DNA of 64,000 nt from Bacteroides clarus YIT 12056 (GTDB taxonomy: Bacteria > Bacteroidota > Bacteroidia > Bacteroidales > Bacteroidaceae). Shown here one piece after another: positions 37,575-46,491 of the stretch. The position numbers and the translations under genes were made by a program. The stretch's first letter is position 1, and each line of letters begins with the position of its first letter. The notes under the pieces were generated by a model. That model did not search any database and was not told where the DNA came from. It was given only the letters and a program-made list of their open reading frames with translations. Location of the stretch: NCBI RefSeq assembly GCF_900129655.1, contig NZ_FQWK01000006.1, forward strand, positions 326,483 to 390,482, in the 5' to 3' direction.

Positions 37575-37677
37575 TTCACAGCAAAGGATAAACGGAAGTA
37601 CAGCGTTTCTTAGACATAACAGTTTATTCTTCCGCCTGAGAATAGATTACAATGCAGCTTCCCCTGCGGTGAAAACC

Positions 37678-40449
37678 TCAAAATAATTTCAGCCGATTGG
37701 CTTTTGCCTCTTCGAGAGAGACTGTTTCAAGCTGCTTCTCCTGATTTTTCTCGCGCAACCGCTGATATTCGTTAGAAAGCTTCTTAACCAACTCTTCCTT
37801 TTGAGTAGGATTCATCAAACGGGCTGCTACCGTCGCATTCTGCGAAGCATCTTTCAGATGGATAACCGGAGCATGATAAACAGGAGCAATCTTTAATGCC
37901 GTGTGCAAAGGAGAGGTAGTGGCGCCACCTATCAACAACGGTATATCAAGTCCCGCCTTCTCCAGCTCAATGGCAACGTGCACCATTTCATCCAGCGAAG
38001 GAGTGATAAGACCGCTCAGTCCAATCATATTAACCTTTTCCTCTATGGCTCGCTGCACAATCGTTTCAGCAGGAACCATTACCCCCAGGTCGATTATCTC
38101 ATATCCGTTACAAGCCATTACCACGGAAACAATATTTTTTCCAATGTCGTGCACATCGCCTTTCACCGTAGCAAGCAGTACCCTACCGGCAGAGGCAGCT
38201 CCTTCCTGCTTCTCCGATTCAATGACAGGCTGAAGAACGGCCACCGCTTTCTTCATGGTACGCGCCGTCTTAACCACTTGCGGAAGGAACATCTTACCTG
38301 CACCGAACAAATCGCCAACATGGTTCATTCCGGCCATTAACGGACCTTCAATAATATCCACAGCTTTGGGATAGACTTTCAAGGCTTCGGCAAGGTCTTC
38401 TTCCAAATAGTCCCCTATACCTTTTGTCAAAGCGTACTTCAAACGCTCCTCTACGGTATCTTCACGCCAGGCAAGCTGAGAGTTGGGAGCTGGAAGCTGG
38501 GAACGACCGTCAGAAAGAGAGCTCTTGGCGGCTTCCGCCTCGGCTTTCAAGCGTTCGGCAGTCTCAATCAACCGTTCGGCGGCATCCGGGCGACGATTGA
38601 GGACGACATCTTCGATGCGTTCCAGTATATCAACGGGTATATCGGTGTAGAGTACGGAAGTGGCAGGGTTTACGATGCCCATATCCATTCCCTCGCGAAT
38701 GGCATGATAAAGGAACACCGCATGCATCGCTTCACGAATATAATTATTACCCCGAAATGAAAACGAAAGATTGCTAACTCCACCGCTGACATGAGCGCCC
38801 GACAGATTCTTCCGTATCCAACCGGTAGCGCGGATAAAATCGACCGCATAATTATTATGCTCGTCCATACCCGTAGCCACAGCAAGTACATTCGGGTCAA
38901 AAATTATATCCTGCGGATTGAAACCGACCTTATCTACCAACAGACGATAAGCACGTTCGCACACTTCAATTCTGCGTTCATACGTATCCGCCTGCCCTTG
39001 TTCATCAAAAGCCATTACGACCGCAGCAGCACCATACCGTTTTATAGTGCGGGCATGTTCAAGAAACTTCTCCTCGCCCTCTTTCAAGGATATGGAATTG
39101 ACAATGGACTTTCCCTGCGCACATTTTAACCCTGCGACTATCACATCCCACTTGGAAGAGTCTATCATTACAGGAACACGGGCTATTTCCGGCTCGGAAG
39201 CTATCAGATTGAGGAAAGTGGTCATTTCCTTTTCCGCATCCAGCAAACCGTCGTCCATATTTATGTCGATAATCTGCGCTCCGTCTTCTACCTGCTGACG
39301 GGCGATACTCAGCGCTTCATCATACTTCTTCTCATTGATTAAGCGCAGAAACTTGCGTGAGCCGGCAACGTTGCAACGCTCGCCCACGTTGATAAAGTTA
39401 TTTTCGGGTTTTACCTCCAGCAACTCCAAACCGGAAAGCCAAAGATTATCGGGCACCGAAGCCGGTATATGCGGCACGGCTCCTGCTATCAAAGACGAGT
39501 ATGCAGCTATATATTCATCCGTTGTACCGCAACAACCGCCTATTATATTTACCAGCCCTTCGTGGACATACTCCCTAATCTCATCCGCCATTTCGGCCGG
39601 AGTTTGGTCGTACGTACCCAGGCTGTTAGGCAATCCCGCATTAGGATAGGCACTGATATAATAAGGGGCGCGAGCGGCTAATTGCTCCAAAAAGGGTTTC
39701 AATTGACGAGCCCCGAAAGAACAGTTAAGCCCGACAGAAAAAATATCCGCATGCTGCACCGAAGCCAGAAATGCTTCCAGCGTCTGTCCGGACAAAGTAC
39801 GTCCGCCTATGTCGGAAACCGTTACAGAAAGCATTAACGGCACCCGGACGCCGATAGCCTCCATCGCCTGCTCCGCAGCGTATATCGCAGCCTTGGCATT
39901 CAATGTATCGAATATGGTTTCAATCAGCAACGCATCTACACCGGCTTCGAGCATCGCCTCCATCTGTTCGCGATAAGCGGCAGCCAGTTCATCGTAGGTC
40001 AATGCACGAAAAGCAGGATTGTTGACATCCGGGCTCATGGAGCAAGTTTTGTTGGTAGGCCCGATGGAGCCTGCCACAAATCGCGGTTTATCGGGAGTTA
40101 AAGCCGTAAACTCATCGGCAACTTCACGCGCCAGTCTCACGGCAGCAAGATTTATCTCACGCACATATTCCTGTACGTGATAATCGGCCATGCTGACACT
40201 TGTAGAACTAAACGTATTGGTTTCGATAATGTCTGCACCCGCTACAAGATATTTACGGTGAATATCCTGTATTACATCCGGACGTGTCAAGCAAAGTATA
40301 TCATTATTGCCTTTCAACTGTCCGGGAATCTGCACAAAACGTTCTCCGCGGAAATCTTCCTCCGTCAAGTTGTATTGTTGTATCATGGTGCCCATAGCAC
40401 CATCCAAAACAAGGATGCGCTCACGCACCAGCGTTTCAATAGAAGCCAT
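37678..40449 (-). CDS. metH: Cobalamin-dependent methionine synthase lacking the reactivation domain
   Basis: The 923-residue MetH has a homocysteine-binding barrel (about 1-320, Zn cysteines in GLNCSFG and [10 protein letters not shown]). A methyltetrahydrofolate (pterin) domain follows (about 345-620), then a B12 cap and B12-binding domain (about 670-900) with GDVHDIGKN, the D-x-H-x2-G that ligates cobalt. The protein ends where the 300-residue AdoMet activation domain of E. coli MetH would begin. A non-conserved Ser/Pro/Gln segment at about 649-660 comes from a short-word DNA repeat. It is 2 bp downstream of smpB. Confidence 0.92.
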   Translation of the reverse strand: MASIETLVRERILVLDGAMGTMIQQYNLTEEDFRGERFVQIPGQLKGNNDILCLTRPDVIQDIHRKYLVAGADIIETNTFSSTSVSMADYHVQEYVREINLAAVRLAREVADEFTALTPDKPRFVAGSIGPTNKTCSMSPDVNNPAFRALTYDELAAAYREQMEAMLEAGVDALLIETIFDTLNAKAAIYAAEQAMEAIGVRVPLMLSVTVSDIGGRTLSGQTLEAFLASVQHADIFSVGLNCSFGARQLKPFLEQLAARAPYYISAYPNAGLPNSLGTYDQTPAEMADEIREYVHEGLVNIIGGCCGTTDEYIAAYSSLIAGAVPHIPASVPDNLWLSGLELLEVKPENNFINVGERCNVAGSRKFLRLINEKKYDEALSIARQQVEDGAQIIDINMDDGLLDAEKEMTTFLNLIASEPEIARVPVMIDSSKWDVIVAGLKCAQGKSIVNSISLKEGEEKFLEHARTIKRYGAAAVVMAFDEQGQADTYERRIEVCERAYRLLVDKVGFNPQDIIFDPNVLAVATGMDEHNNYAVDFIRATGWIRKNLSGAHVSGGVSNLSFSFRGNNYIREAMHAVFLYHAIREGMDMGIVNPATSVLYTDIPVDILERIEDVVLNRRPDAAERLIETAERLKAEAEAAKSSLSDGRSQLPAPNSQLAWREDTVEERLKYALTKGIGDYLEEDLAEALKVYPKAVDIIEGPLMAGMNHVGDLFGAGKMFLPQVVKTARTMKKAVAVLQPVIESEKQEGAASAGRVLLATVKGDVHDIGKNIVSVVMACNGYEIIDLGVMVPAETIVQRAIEEKVNMIGLSGLITPSLDEMVHVAIELEKAGLDIPLLIGGATTSPLHTALKIAPVYHAPVIHLKDASQNATVAARLMNPTQKEELVKKLSNEYQRLREKNQEKQLETVSLEEAKANRLKLF
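38473..38503. repeat. Short-word repeat inserted in frame in metH
   Basis: The stretch AAGCTGAGAGTTGGGAGC then TGGAAGCTGGGAA is made of GAGAGTT/GGGAGCTGGAAGC words like the intergenic repeats of the window. It encodes the inter-domain linker part [10 protein letters not shown] before the B12 cap domain. Confidence 0.6.
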
Positions 40450-40451
40450 AA

Positions 40452-40904
40452 TTATCTCTTGAACATACGCGCCATATCGCGTTTATCATCTTTTTCCTTC
40501 AAAGCCTCGCGCTTGTCATATTGTTTCTTACCCTTTGCAAGAGCAACTACTACCTTTGCCAATCCTTTTTCATTGATGAACATACGGACGGGTATCATGG
40601 TAAAACCGGGGTCCTTCGAACCGCGCTGCAACTTATCCAGTTCTTTCTTTGTCAACAGCAGTTTGCGCTCCCTGCGTGCATTATGGTTATTGTACGAACC
40701 ATAAAAATATTCGGCGATATGCATATTCTTCACCCATAGTTCACCATTGGCAAAGTAGCAGAACGTATCCACCAGGCTCGCCTTTCCCAAACGGATAGAT
40801 TTAATCTCCGTACCGGTGAGCACAATGCCCGCAGTATAGGTATCTACCAACTCGTAATCGAATGTAGCACGTTTATTCTTAATATTTACAGGAGCTTGTT
40901 TCAT
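40452..40904 (-). CDS. smpB: SsrA-binding protein SmpB
   Basis: This 150-residue protein is essential for tmRNA-mediated ribosome rescue. Family blocks visible are [42 protein letters not shown] and the C-terminal [23 protein letters not shown] tail that enters the mRNA channel. Length is normal. It lies 8 bp downstream of the Yip1 gene and 2 bp upstream of metH. Confidence 0.97.
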   Translation of the reverse strand: MKQAPVNIKNKRATFDYELVDTYTAGIVLTGTEIKSIRLGKASLVDTFCYFANGELWVKNMHIAEYFYGSYNNHNARRERKLLLTKKELDKLQRGSKDPGFTMIPVRMFINEKGLAKVVVALAKGKKQYDKREALKEKDDKRDMARMFKR

Positions 40905-40912
40905 AAAATCAA

Positions 40913-41488
40913 TCAGTTCAGCACTACCGTCAGTTTATTGAATACGAATTCTATCACTGCCGGACAAGCTATTAACAAAATGGAAGAAAGAATGGTGAAC
41001 CTCAAACGGTCTTTTTCCGCTATTTTCATCAGAATAGCGCTTCCTTCCCACACCACATATACAATATAAAACTGAAGCAACAGGGCTATGATACTGAAAT
41101 CGGGCAATATGCCGATTATGATTTTCAGCAGAAAAGGCACTACCAGCGCATAGCCGGCAAACTGTTGCACCAAAGGGATATCATTGCCCATGGCAAACAT
41201 ACGGACACGCAACCCATTGATGAGATAGGCCGCCAAGAAATATCCTCCGAACAAGGATACCGCCACCGCGCAACATTGCGTCATGGCATATTGAAAACTT
41301 TGCGGCCCGCCCCACCCCTTAGCTACCAAAGAGCCGATAAAGACGGATAATCCGCATAAACCAATCATAGGATAGACAAAAGCCGTAAACACTTTTCGCC
41401 TATCCTCTTCCAAACGAATTTCCTCCCAGGCACGTGCCGGAGAGGAAATCAGTTGCATTGCTATATGAAATAGTTCTTTGTAATTCAA
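40913..41488 (-). CDS. Yip1 domain-containing membrane protein
   Basis: The 191-residue protein has about five hydrophobic helices and the Yip1-type N-terminus [40 protein letters not shown]. In bacteria its role is unknown. Its start codon immediately follows the stop of the NigD-like gene, so it is co-transcribed with smpB and metH. Confidence 0.8.
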   Translation of the reverse strand: MNYKELFHIAMQLISSPARAWEEIRLEEDRRKVFTAFVYPMIGLCGLSVFIGSLVAKGWGGPQSFQYAMTQCCAVAVSLFGGYFLAAYLINGLRVRMFAMGNDIPLVQQFAGYALVVPFLLKIIIGILPDFSIIALLLQFYIVYVVWEGSAILMKIAEKDRLRFTILSSILLIACPAVIEFVFNKLTVVLN

Positions 41489-42310
41489 TTAGTTACTTTT
41501 AGATTGTGTACTCCAATTCAACGAAATAGAATAATCCGTATAATTTTCCGGTAAAGTGGCACCGTCTACATCCGTTTTTGCCTTAACAATTATTGTTGTA
41601 GGATAACTACCGTTTTTATCTTTAAAGTCGTCCATGATATTTTTTATATTATAAGCTTTATTTCTAACGGCAAAAACATCTGTTTTCGTATCGGTACCCT
41701 TATCGTGTCTCAGATAAAAGACGAGTTCCGTACCGCTTTCCGCTTCATCGCTATCGATATATACCAAACTCAAAGTATGCTGTTTCAGCATTTCTTCTTT
41801 GTTCTCCATTTTCCAGGAAACCGGTAAAACCAGCATCTCCGTACCGTACATCCATGGCTTATAAGTCTGCCCATAGTTATCTGTCGGTTCTAAAGTAACA
41901 ATAGGAGCATTTTCAGGCACCATTGTCTCCATATCTTCTATGGAAGCCGCTTCCTTCGTTTGATAAGAATCCACAGCAGCCGCACTGACTAACTTTATAC
42001 GAAAAGTTTTCGGAGTAGTATTGGCGTCCGCTTTAGTAGTAGGGGTATCTTCTACATATTTAAAGGCAATATAAGCTAAATCCGCTTCCGACATCTTAAA
42101 TCCCTGCGCCTCCATTTCTACCACGGAAGATGATGTAGGATAATATGTATTCCCGTTAGGATCAATAAAATAGGTTCCCATTACGGTGCGTACATATCCT
42201 ATTCCGTCATACATGCTTTCGCCCGCATCATCACTAAGGCACGAAGTCAGAGAAACACCCATTAATAAGGTAAAGGCAACCATTAAGAATTTCAATTGTT
42301 TCATAAACAT
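41489..42310 (-). CDS. NigD-like lipoprotein
   Basis: This 273-residue lipoprotein begins with a signal peptide and lipobox VSLTSC (Cys about 24; Met3 is an alternative start). It contains an N-terminal OB-like and C-terminal beta-sandwich region of the NigD family (YVRTVMGTYFIDPNGNTYYPTSS). Family members occur widely in Bacteroides, some in bacteriocin (nig) loci, but their role is unknown and no bacteriocin genes are near here. It heads the lipoprotein-Yip1-smpB-metH operon. Confidence 0.78.
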   Translation of the reverse strand: MFMKQLKFLMVAFTLLMGVSLTSCLSDDAGESMYDGIGYVRTVMGTYFIDPNGNTYYPTSSSVVEMEAQGFKMSEADLAYIAFKYVEDTPTTKADANTTPKTFRIKLVSAAAVDSYQTKEAASIEDMETMVPENAPIVTLEPTDNYGQTYKPWMYGTEMLVLPVSWKMENKEEMLKQHTLSLVYIDSDEAESGTELVFYLRHDKGTDTKTDVFAVRNKAYNIKNIMDDFKDKNGSYPTTIIVKAKTDVDGATLPENYTDYSISLNWSTQSKSN

Positions 42311-42326
42311 TATTTTTTAGAGTTTG

Positions 42327-42334
42327 CAAAGATA
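42327..42334 (-). promoter_or_regulatory. -7 element of the NigD-like/smpB/metH operon
   Basis: The complement reads TATCTTTG, a full match to TAnnTTTG, 17 bp before the first ATG. The -33 region is not a good match. Confidence 0.55.
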
Positions 42335-42387
42335 TAAAATTCAATTCACATAATGTAAATGCAGCAACTTAAAAAATACTGCAACCG

Positions 42388-42888
42388 TTACTTTATTATT
42401 TTCGCAAATAAATCCAAATGTTCATCTACATAACTGGCAACCAATGCCGTATATTCCTCTTCTTTTTCCAGAAACTCATCTTCCAGTTCATCAAAAGCCT
42501 CATACTGTTCGTACATAGCCATAAATTCGTCGTCGGTACGCTCACGTTCCAAATCTTCACGATGGGCATCATATATCTTCTTGGCGGCATACACCAGCTT
42601 ACTTAAATCGCCCACCCCCCACAAACGCATAACTTTGGCAAACGGATTAGCGAAAATATAGCCGCCGTACCCGTTTTGTATCAACTGGCAGAAGCCTCCT
42701 TCCATGAGTTCGTCACGGAATATCTGATACGCCAGCAACGAATGCTGCTCTCCCGTAAGCAGAGGCATCGTTTCAGCGGTCAGCCCGCCGCCTATTACTT
42801 CCTTATATGTATCTGTAAATACTTGGATGAAAGCATCCATTCCTTCGCCCGCAGCCTGTTGCAGAGCGGTATCAGTAACTTCTACCAT
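42388..42888 (-). CDS. DMP19/DUF4375-like protein
   Basis: The 166-residue cytoplasmic, acidic protein contains the pattern LLAYQIFRDELMEGGFCQLIQNGYGGYIFANPFAKVM, as in the DMP19 family, followed by a Glu/Asp-rich helix (DELEDEFLEKEEEYTAL). DMP19 of Neisseria is a DNA-mimic protein that binds a regulator, and the acidic surface here is compatible with that. The function in Bacteroides is unknown. A candidate -7 (TAACTTTG, complement of 42913-42920) lies 25 bp upstream. Confidence 0.7.
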   Translation of the reverse strand: MVEVTDTALQQAAGEGMDAFIQVFTDTYKEVIGGGLTAETMPLLTGEQHSLLAYQIFRDELMEGGFCQLIQNGYGGYIFANPFAKVMRLWGVGDLSKLVYAAKKIYDAHREDLERERTDDEFMAMYEQYEAFDELEDEFLEKEEEYTALVASYVDEHLDLFAKIIK

Positions 42889-43005
42889 AATAATATGTAT
42901 TGGATTAGGCTACAAAGTTAATACAAAAACTGCAAAGTCCACTTTACATTCCACAGAGTTACAACTTATTATTACCTATTTTTAATAAAAAAGTCAAATT
43001 GAACG

Positions 43006-43037
43006 GTTGGCAGAAACCAAGAAAACGACTACCTTTG
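43006..43037 (+). promoter_or_regulatory. Promoter of the scaffold-GGGtGRT operon
   Basis: GTTG (43006-43009) and TACCTTTG (43030-43037) are 20 bases apart, a good -33/-7 pair. The leader would be about 57 nt. Confidence 0.7.
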
Positions 43038-43099
43038 TGACCGTTTAATAAAACATAGAACTACGTTTTTTTTAATTATAACTTAAAAAAGAGCTAATT

Positions 43100-43801
43100 A
43101 TGACTTATTCACACGAAGTGGAACACATGTGTGTTGTAAAGAAAGGTCCTAACCACGGACCGGCTCCCATACCCGAAGAAGGCAAATGGGTAAAATCAAA
43201 AGAAATAGTTGATATTTCAGGTCTGACACATGGTGTAGGTTGGTGTGCTCCTCAGCAAGGCGCTTGTAAACTGACATTGAACGTAAAAGAGGGTATCATC
43301 CAGGAAGCATTGGTTGAAACAATCGGTTGCTCCGGTATGACTCACTCAGCAGCCATGGCAGCTGAAATCCTTCCGGGCAAGACAGTACTCGAAGCATTGA
43401 ATACCGACCTCGTTTGCGACGCTATCAATACAGCAATGCGCGAACTCTTCCTGCAAATCGTTTACGGACGTACTCAGTCTGCTTTCTCTGAAGGCGGTTT
43501 GATTATCGGTGCCGGTTTGGAAGACTTAGGTAAAGGTTTGCGTAGCCAGGTAGGTACTTTGTACGGTACTTTGGCAAAGGGTCCCCGTTACCTGGAAATG
43601 GCAGAAGGTTATATCAAGACTATCGCTCTTGACAAAAACGACGAAATCTGCGGATACGAATTCGTTCACATGGGTAAATTCATGGATGAAATCAAGAAAG
43701 GTACCGATGCCAACGAAGCATTGAAGAAAGTTACCGGTACTTACGGACGCTTCACTGCCGAACAGGGAGCTGTTAAACACATTGATCCACGTCACGAATA
43801 A
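43100..43801 (+). CDS. NifU/IscU-like iron-sulfur scaffold family protein
   Basis: The 233-residue protein has the NifU_N-type core. Cys56 (GACKLTLNVKEGIIQEALVETIGC) and Cys77 (GCSGMTHSAAMAAEILPGKT) match the first two scaffold cysteines, and Cys106 (DLVCDAIN) the third. A further cysteine is at 49. The remaining residues (about 130-233) are not part of classical IscU and end in a conserved-looking AEQGAVKHIDPRHE. It is followed after 19 bp by the GGGtGRT gene, an association recurring in Bacteroidota and other anaerobes. Cluster assembly on it is inferred from the cysteines. Confidence 0.85.
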   Translation: MTYSHEVEHMCVVKKGPNHGPAPIPEEGKWVKSKEIVDISGLTHGVGWCAPQQGACKLTLNVKEGIIQEALVETIGCSGMTHSAAMAAEILPGKTVLEALNTDLVCDAINTAMRELFLQIVYGRTQSAFSEGGLIIGAGLEDLGKGLRSQVGTLYGTLAKGPRYLEMAEGYIKTIALDKNDEICGYEFVHMGKFMDEIKKGTDANEALKKVTGTYGRFTAEQGAVKHIDPRHE

Positions 43802-43804
43802 TAT

Positions 43805-43811
43805 AAGGAGG
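43805..43811 (+). promoter_or_regulatory. Shine-Dalgarno sequence of the GGGtGRT gene
   Basis: AAGGAGG is a full complement to the 16S 3' end, nine bases before the ATG at 43821. Such sites are rare in Bacteroides. It decides the start at 43821 rather than the in-frame ATG at 43782. Confidence 0.8.
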
Positions 43812-43820
43812 AAAGAAACT

Positions 43821-44831
43821 ATGATTAGAGAAGTAAAATTTGAAAGTCAAGACCGTCGTATCAAAGGTATCATCGAAGCCTTGAACGCTAACGGCATCAA
43901 AGACATCGAGGAAGCCAACGCCATCTGCGAAGCTGCCGGACTCGATCCTTATAAGACGTGTGAAGAAACTCAGCCCATCTGTTTCGAGAATGCGAAATGG
44001 GCTTATGTCGTAGGTTGCGCCATCGCCATCAAGAAGGGCTGCAAGAATGCTGCCGATGCTGCCGAAGCCATCGGTATCGGTTTGCAGGCATTCTGTATTC
44101 CGGGCTCTGTGGCTGACGACCGTAAAGTAGGTATCGGTCACGGTAACCTGGCCGCCATGTTGCTCCGCGAAGAAACCAAGTGCTTCGCTTTCCTGGCCGG
44201 TCACGAATCATTCGCTGCCGCAGAAGGCGCAATCAAAATCGCCGCTAAGGCCGACAAGGTACGTAAAGAGCCTCTGCGTTGTATCCTGAACGGTTTGGGT
44301 AAGGATGCCGCACAAATCATCTCCCGTATCAACGGTTTTACTTATGTTCAAACTCAATTCGACTACTATACGGGTGAACTGAAAGTAGTTCGTGAAATCG
44401 CATACAGCGACGGTCCCCGTGCCAAAGTAAAATGCTATGGCGCCGACGACGTTCGCGAAGGTGTAGCCATCATGTGGAAAGAAGGCGTAGATGTATCCAT
44501 CACAGGTAACTCTACCAACCCGACCCGTTTCCAACATCCTGTTGCAGGTACTTACAAGAAAGAACGCGTTCTTGCCGGTAAGCCTTACTTCTCAGTAGCA
44601 TCAGGCGGTGGTACAGGTCGTACGCTTCACCCGGACAACATGGCTGCCGGTCCTGCTTCTTACGGTATGACCGACACGATGGGCCGTATGCACTCAGACG
44701 CTCAGTTCGCCGGTTCTTCATCCGTTCCCGCTCACGTGGAAATGATGGGCTTCCTCGGTATCGGTAACAATCCGATGGTAGGATGTACGGTAGCTTGCGC
44801 GGTTGACGTGGCTCAGGCACTCAGCAAGTAA
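43821..44831 (+). CDS. GGGtGRT family protein
   Basis: This 336-residue protein begins MIREVKFESQDRRIKGIIEALNANGI and carries the name-giving motif ASGGGTGRTLHPDNMAAGP (about 260-275). The C-terminus is MVGCTVACAVDVAQALSK. Cysteines occur at EANAICEAAGLDPYKTCEETQPICFENAKWAYVVGC, a clustered pattern that could bind metal. No catalytic fold is recognised. It always seems to accompany the NifU-like scaffold gene, so it may be a client or a maturation partner for an iron-sulfur cluster. It is the second gene of a two-gene operon and ends at a strong terminator. Confidence 0.9.
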   Translation: MIREVKFESQDRRIKGIIEALNANGIKDIEEANAICEAAGLDPYKTCEETQPICFENAKWAYVVGCAIAIKKGCKNAADAAEAIGIGLQAFCIPGSVADDRKVGIGHGNLAAMLLREETKCFAFLAGHESFAAAEGAIKIAAKADKVRKEPLRCILNGLGKDAAQIISRINGFTYVQTQFDYYTGELKVVREIAYSDGPRAKVKCYGADDVREGVAIMWKEGVDVSITGNSTNPTRFQHPVAGTYKKERVLAGKPYFSVASGGGTGRTLHPDNMAAGPASYGMTDTMGRMHSDAQFAGSSSVPAHVEMMGFLGIGNNPMVGCTVACAVDVAQALSK

Positions 44832-44854
44832 TTTAATTACATAACGCATTATTT

Positions 44855-44890
44855 AAGTCCCTATAACTTTACGGTTATGGGGACTTTTGT
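44855..44890 (+). terminator. Terminator of the scaffold-GGGtGRT operon
   Basis: AAGTCCCTATAAC (44855-44867) pairs with GTTATGGGGACTT (44874-44886) with one wobble and is followed by TTGT. Confidence 0.85.
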
Positions 44891-44911
44891 TTCATACCCC
44901 TGCCCATCTTA

Positions 44912-45109
44912 TGGAACAAAGTGTTTTTTATGCATTTGAACACTTTGTTTCAAGGCATGAAAACAAAAAGTTCCGCATAGCGAAACAAAGTGTTCGCCAG
45001 TGAAGAACAATATGTTTCAACGGTTGAAACGAATAGTTTTCATACGGTGGAACAGACAGTTTCACTTGATGGTACTTTAAGTTCCACCCTGGGAACTTCC
45101 CTAAAAACC
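44912..45109. repeat. 22-bp-phased degenerate array C upstream of the MFS gene
   Basis: Nine consecutive 22-bp windows start at 44912. Units 2-7 place GAAC or GAAAC near positions 5-9 and GTTTC or GTTC near 14-19, for example TGAAAACAAAAAGTTCCG and GCGAAACAAAGTGTTCG. The unit sequences differ but the spacing is kept within a base. It lies between a terminator and the promoter of the MFS gene. No ORF is present. Confidence 0.75.
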
Positions 45110-45162
45110 CGCTCTCCAAATCATGAAAGGCAGAATGATATTCAAATTCTCCCGCTTTTTCC

Positions 45163-45170
45163 TATCTTTG
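45163..45170 (+). promoter_or_regulatory. -7 element of the MFS gene; transcript probably leaderless
   Basis: TATCTTTG ends only four bases before the ATG at 45175. If it is the real -7 element the transcript starts at or within a base or two of the start codon. Confidence 0.6.
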
Positions 45171-45174
45171 CTGC

Positions 45175-46353
45175 ATGAAAACAGAATTAAAAGAAAACGG
45201 TGGATTACCGGCACGTATACTTTGGACGCTTGCTATCGTAGCAGGTATCTCAGTAGCCAATTTGTACTACAACCAGCCCTTGCTGAACGTAATACGTCAC
45301 GAGTTGGGCGTATCAGAATTCAAGACCAACCTCATTGCCATGATAACGCAAATAGGTTATGCCCTCGGCTTGCTGTTCATTGTACCGTTAGGCGACCTGT
45401 ACCACCGGAAGAAGATTATTCTGACGAACTTCACTCTACTGATATTTTCACTCATCGCCATAGCCGCCGCGCCCAACATATACGTTATATGGGGAGCATC
45501 GTTCGTTACCGGCGTCTGCTCCATGATACCGCAAATCTTCGTACCGATAGCCTCGCAATTCTCCCGTCCGGAGAATAAAGGGCGTAACGTAGGCGTTGTC
45601 ATATCCGGTCTGCTCACCGGCATACTCGCCTCACGCGTTATCAGCGGCTTTGTCGGCGAAGTATTGGGATGGCGCGAAATGTATTTCATCGCAGCAGGCA
45701 TGATGCTGTTATGTGCCATTGCCGTACTGAAAGTGCTGCCGGATATACGGCCTACATTTCAGGGAAAGTACAGCGACCTGATGAAATCCTTGTTTTCCCT
45801 TATCAAAGATTATCCGGCCTTACGCATCTACTCCATACGCGCAGGCGTTGCATTCGGCTCTTTCCTCGCAATGTGGTCGTGCCTCGCTTTCAAAATGGGA
45901 GAAGCCCCCTTTTATGCCAACAGTGATGTTATCGGAATTTTGGGACTGTGCGGAATAGCCGGTGCATTAACCGCATCCTTCGTAGGAAAATATGTGAAGA
46001 AGGTCGGAATACGTAACTTCAACTTCATAGGCTGCGGGCTAATCCTGCTGGCATGGGCTTCACTCTATTTCTGCGGCAGCACCTACGCAGGTATCATCGC
46101 GGGCGTTGTACTGATTGACATCGGCATGCAGTGTATCCAGCTCAGTAATCAAACCAGCATATTCGATATTTGCCCTTCAGCGTCCAACCGGGTAAACACA
46201 ATTTTCATGACGACCTACTTCATAGGCGGTTCATTGGGGACTTTCCTCGCCGGCAGTTGTTGGCAAGCGTGGGGCTGGGCCGGTGTAGCCGGTATAGGAA
46301 CTGCCTTAACCATGCTGTCTCTCCTGATTACTATTTACAACAAAGAGAAATAA
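45175..46353 (+). CDS. Major facilitator superfamily transporter
   Basis: The 392-residue protein has twelve hydrophobic segments in two halves. The MFS motif A-like loop is FIVPLGDLYHRKKIILTNF after helix 2. NLYYNQPLLNVIRHELG in helix 1 and VFTGVCSMIPQIFVPIASQFSRPENKGRNVG in helices 4-5 resemble drug- or sugar-efflux members (AraJ/YdeE group). Direction and substrate are unknown. It stands alone between an unusual 22-bp-phased array and the LruC lipoprotein gene. Confidence 0.88.
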   Translation: MKTELKENGGLPARILWTLAIVAGISVANLYYNQPLLNVIRHELGVSEFKTNLIAMITQIGYALGLLFIVPLGDLYHRKKIILTNFTLLIFSLIAIAAAPNIYVIWGASFVTGVCSMIPQIFVPIASQFSRPENKGRNVGVVISGLLTGILASRVISGFVGEVLGWREMYFIAAGMMLLCAIAVLKVLPDIRPTFQGKYSDLMKSLFSLIKDYPALRIYSIRAGVAFGSFLAMWSCLAFKMGEAPFYANSDVIGILGLCGIAGALTASFVGKYVKKVGIRNFNFIGCGLILLAWASLYFCGSTYAGIIAGVVLIDIGMQCIQLSNQTSIFDICPSASNRVNTIFMTTYFIGGSLGTFLAGSCWQAWGWAGVAGIGTALTMLSLLITIYNKEK

Positions 46354-46419
46354 AACAAGTATTACTACTTCATAAACTTGTATATATCATCCATTAATTT
46401 GCAAATAACTTGAAAAATA

Positions 46420-46451
46420 GTTGTATATTCTGTTTTCATATCGTATTTTTG
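46420..46451 (+). promoter_or_regulatory. Promoter of the LruC lipoprotein gene
   Basis: GTTG (46420-46423) lies 20 bases before TATTTTTG (46444-46451), and the start codon follows 40 bp later. Confidence 0.6.
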
Positions 46452-46491
46452 CGGTGTATTAGACATATAACCCCAAAAAGAACTCTGCAAT

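Noticed and set aside
41489..42310. Bacteriocin (nigrescin) locus from the NigD-like gene
   Set aside because: No NigA-C-like or transport genes surround it, and NigD-like proteins are common outside such loci.
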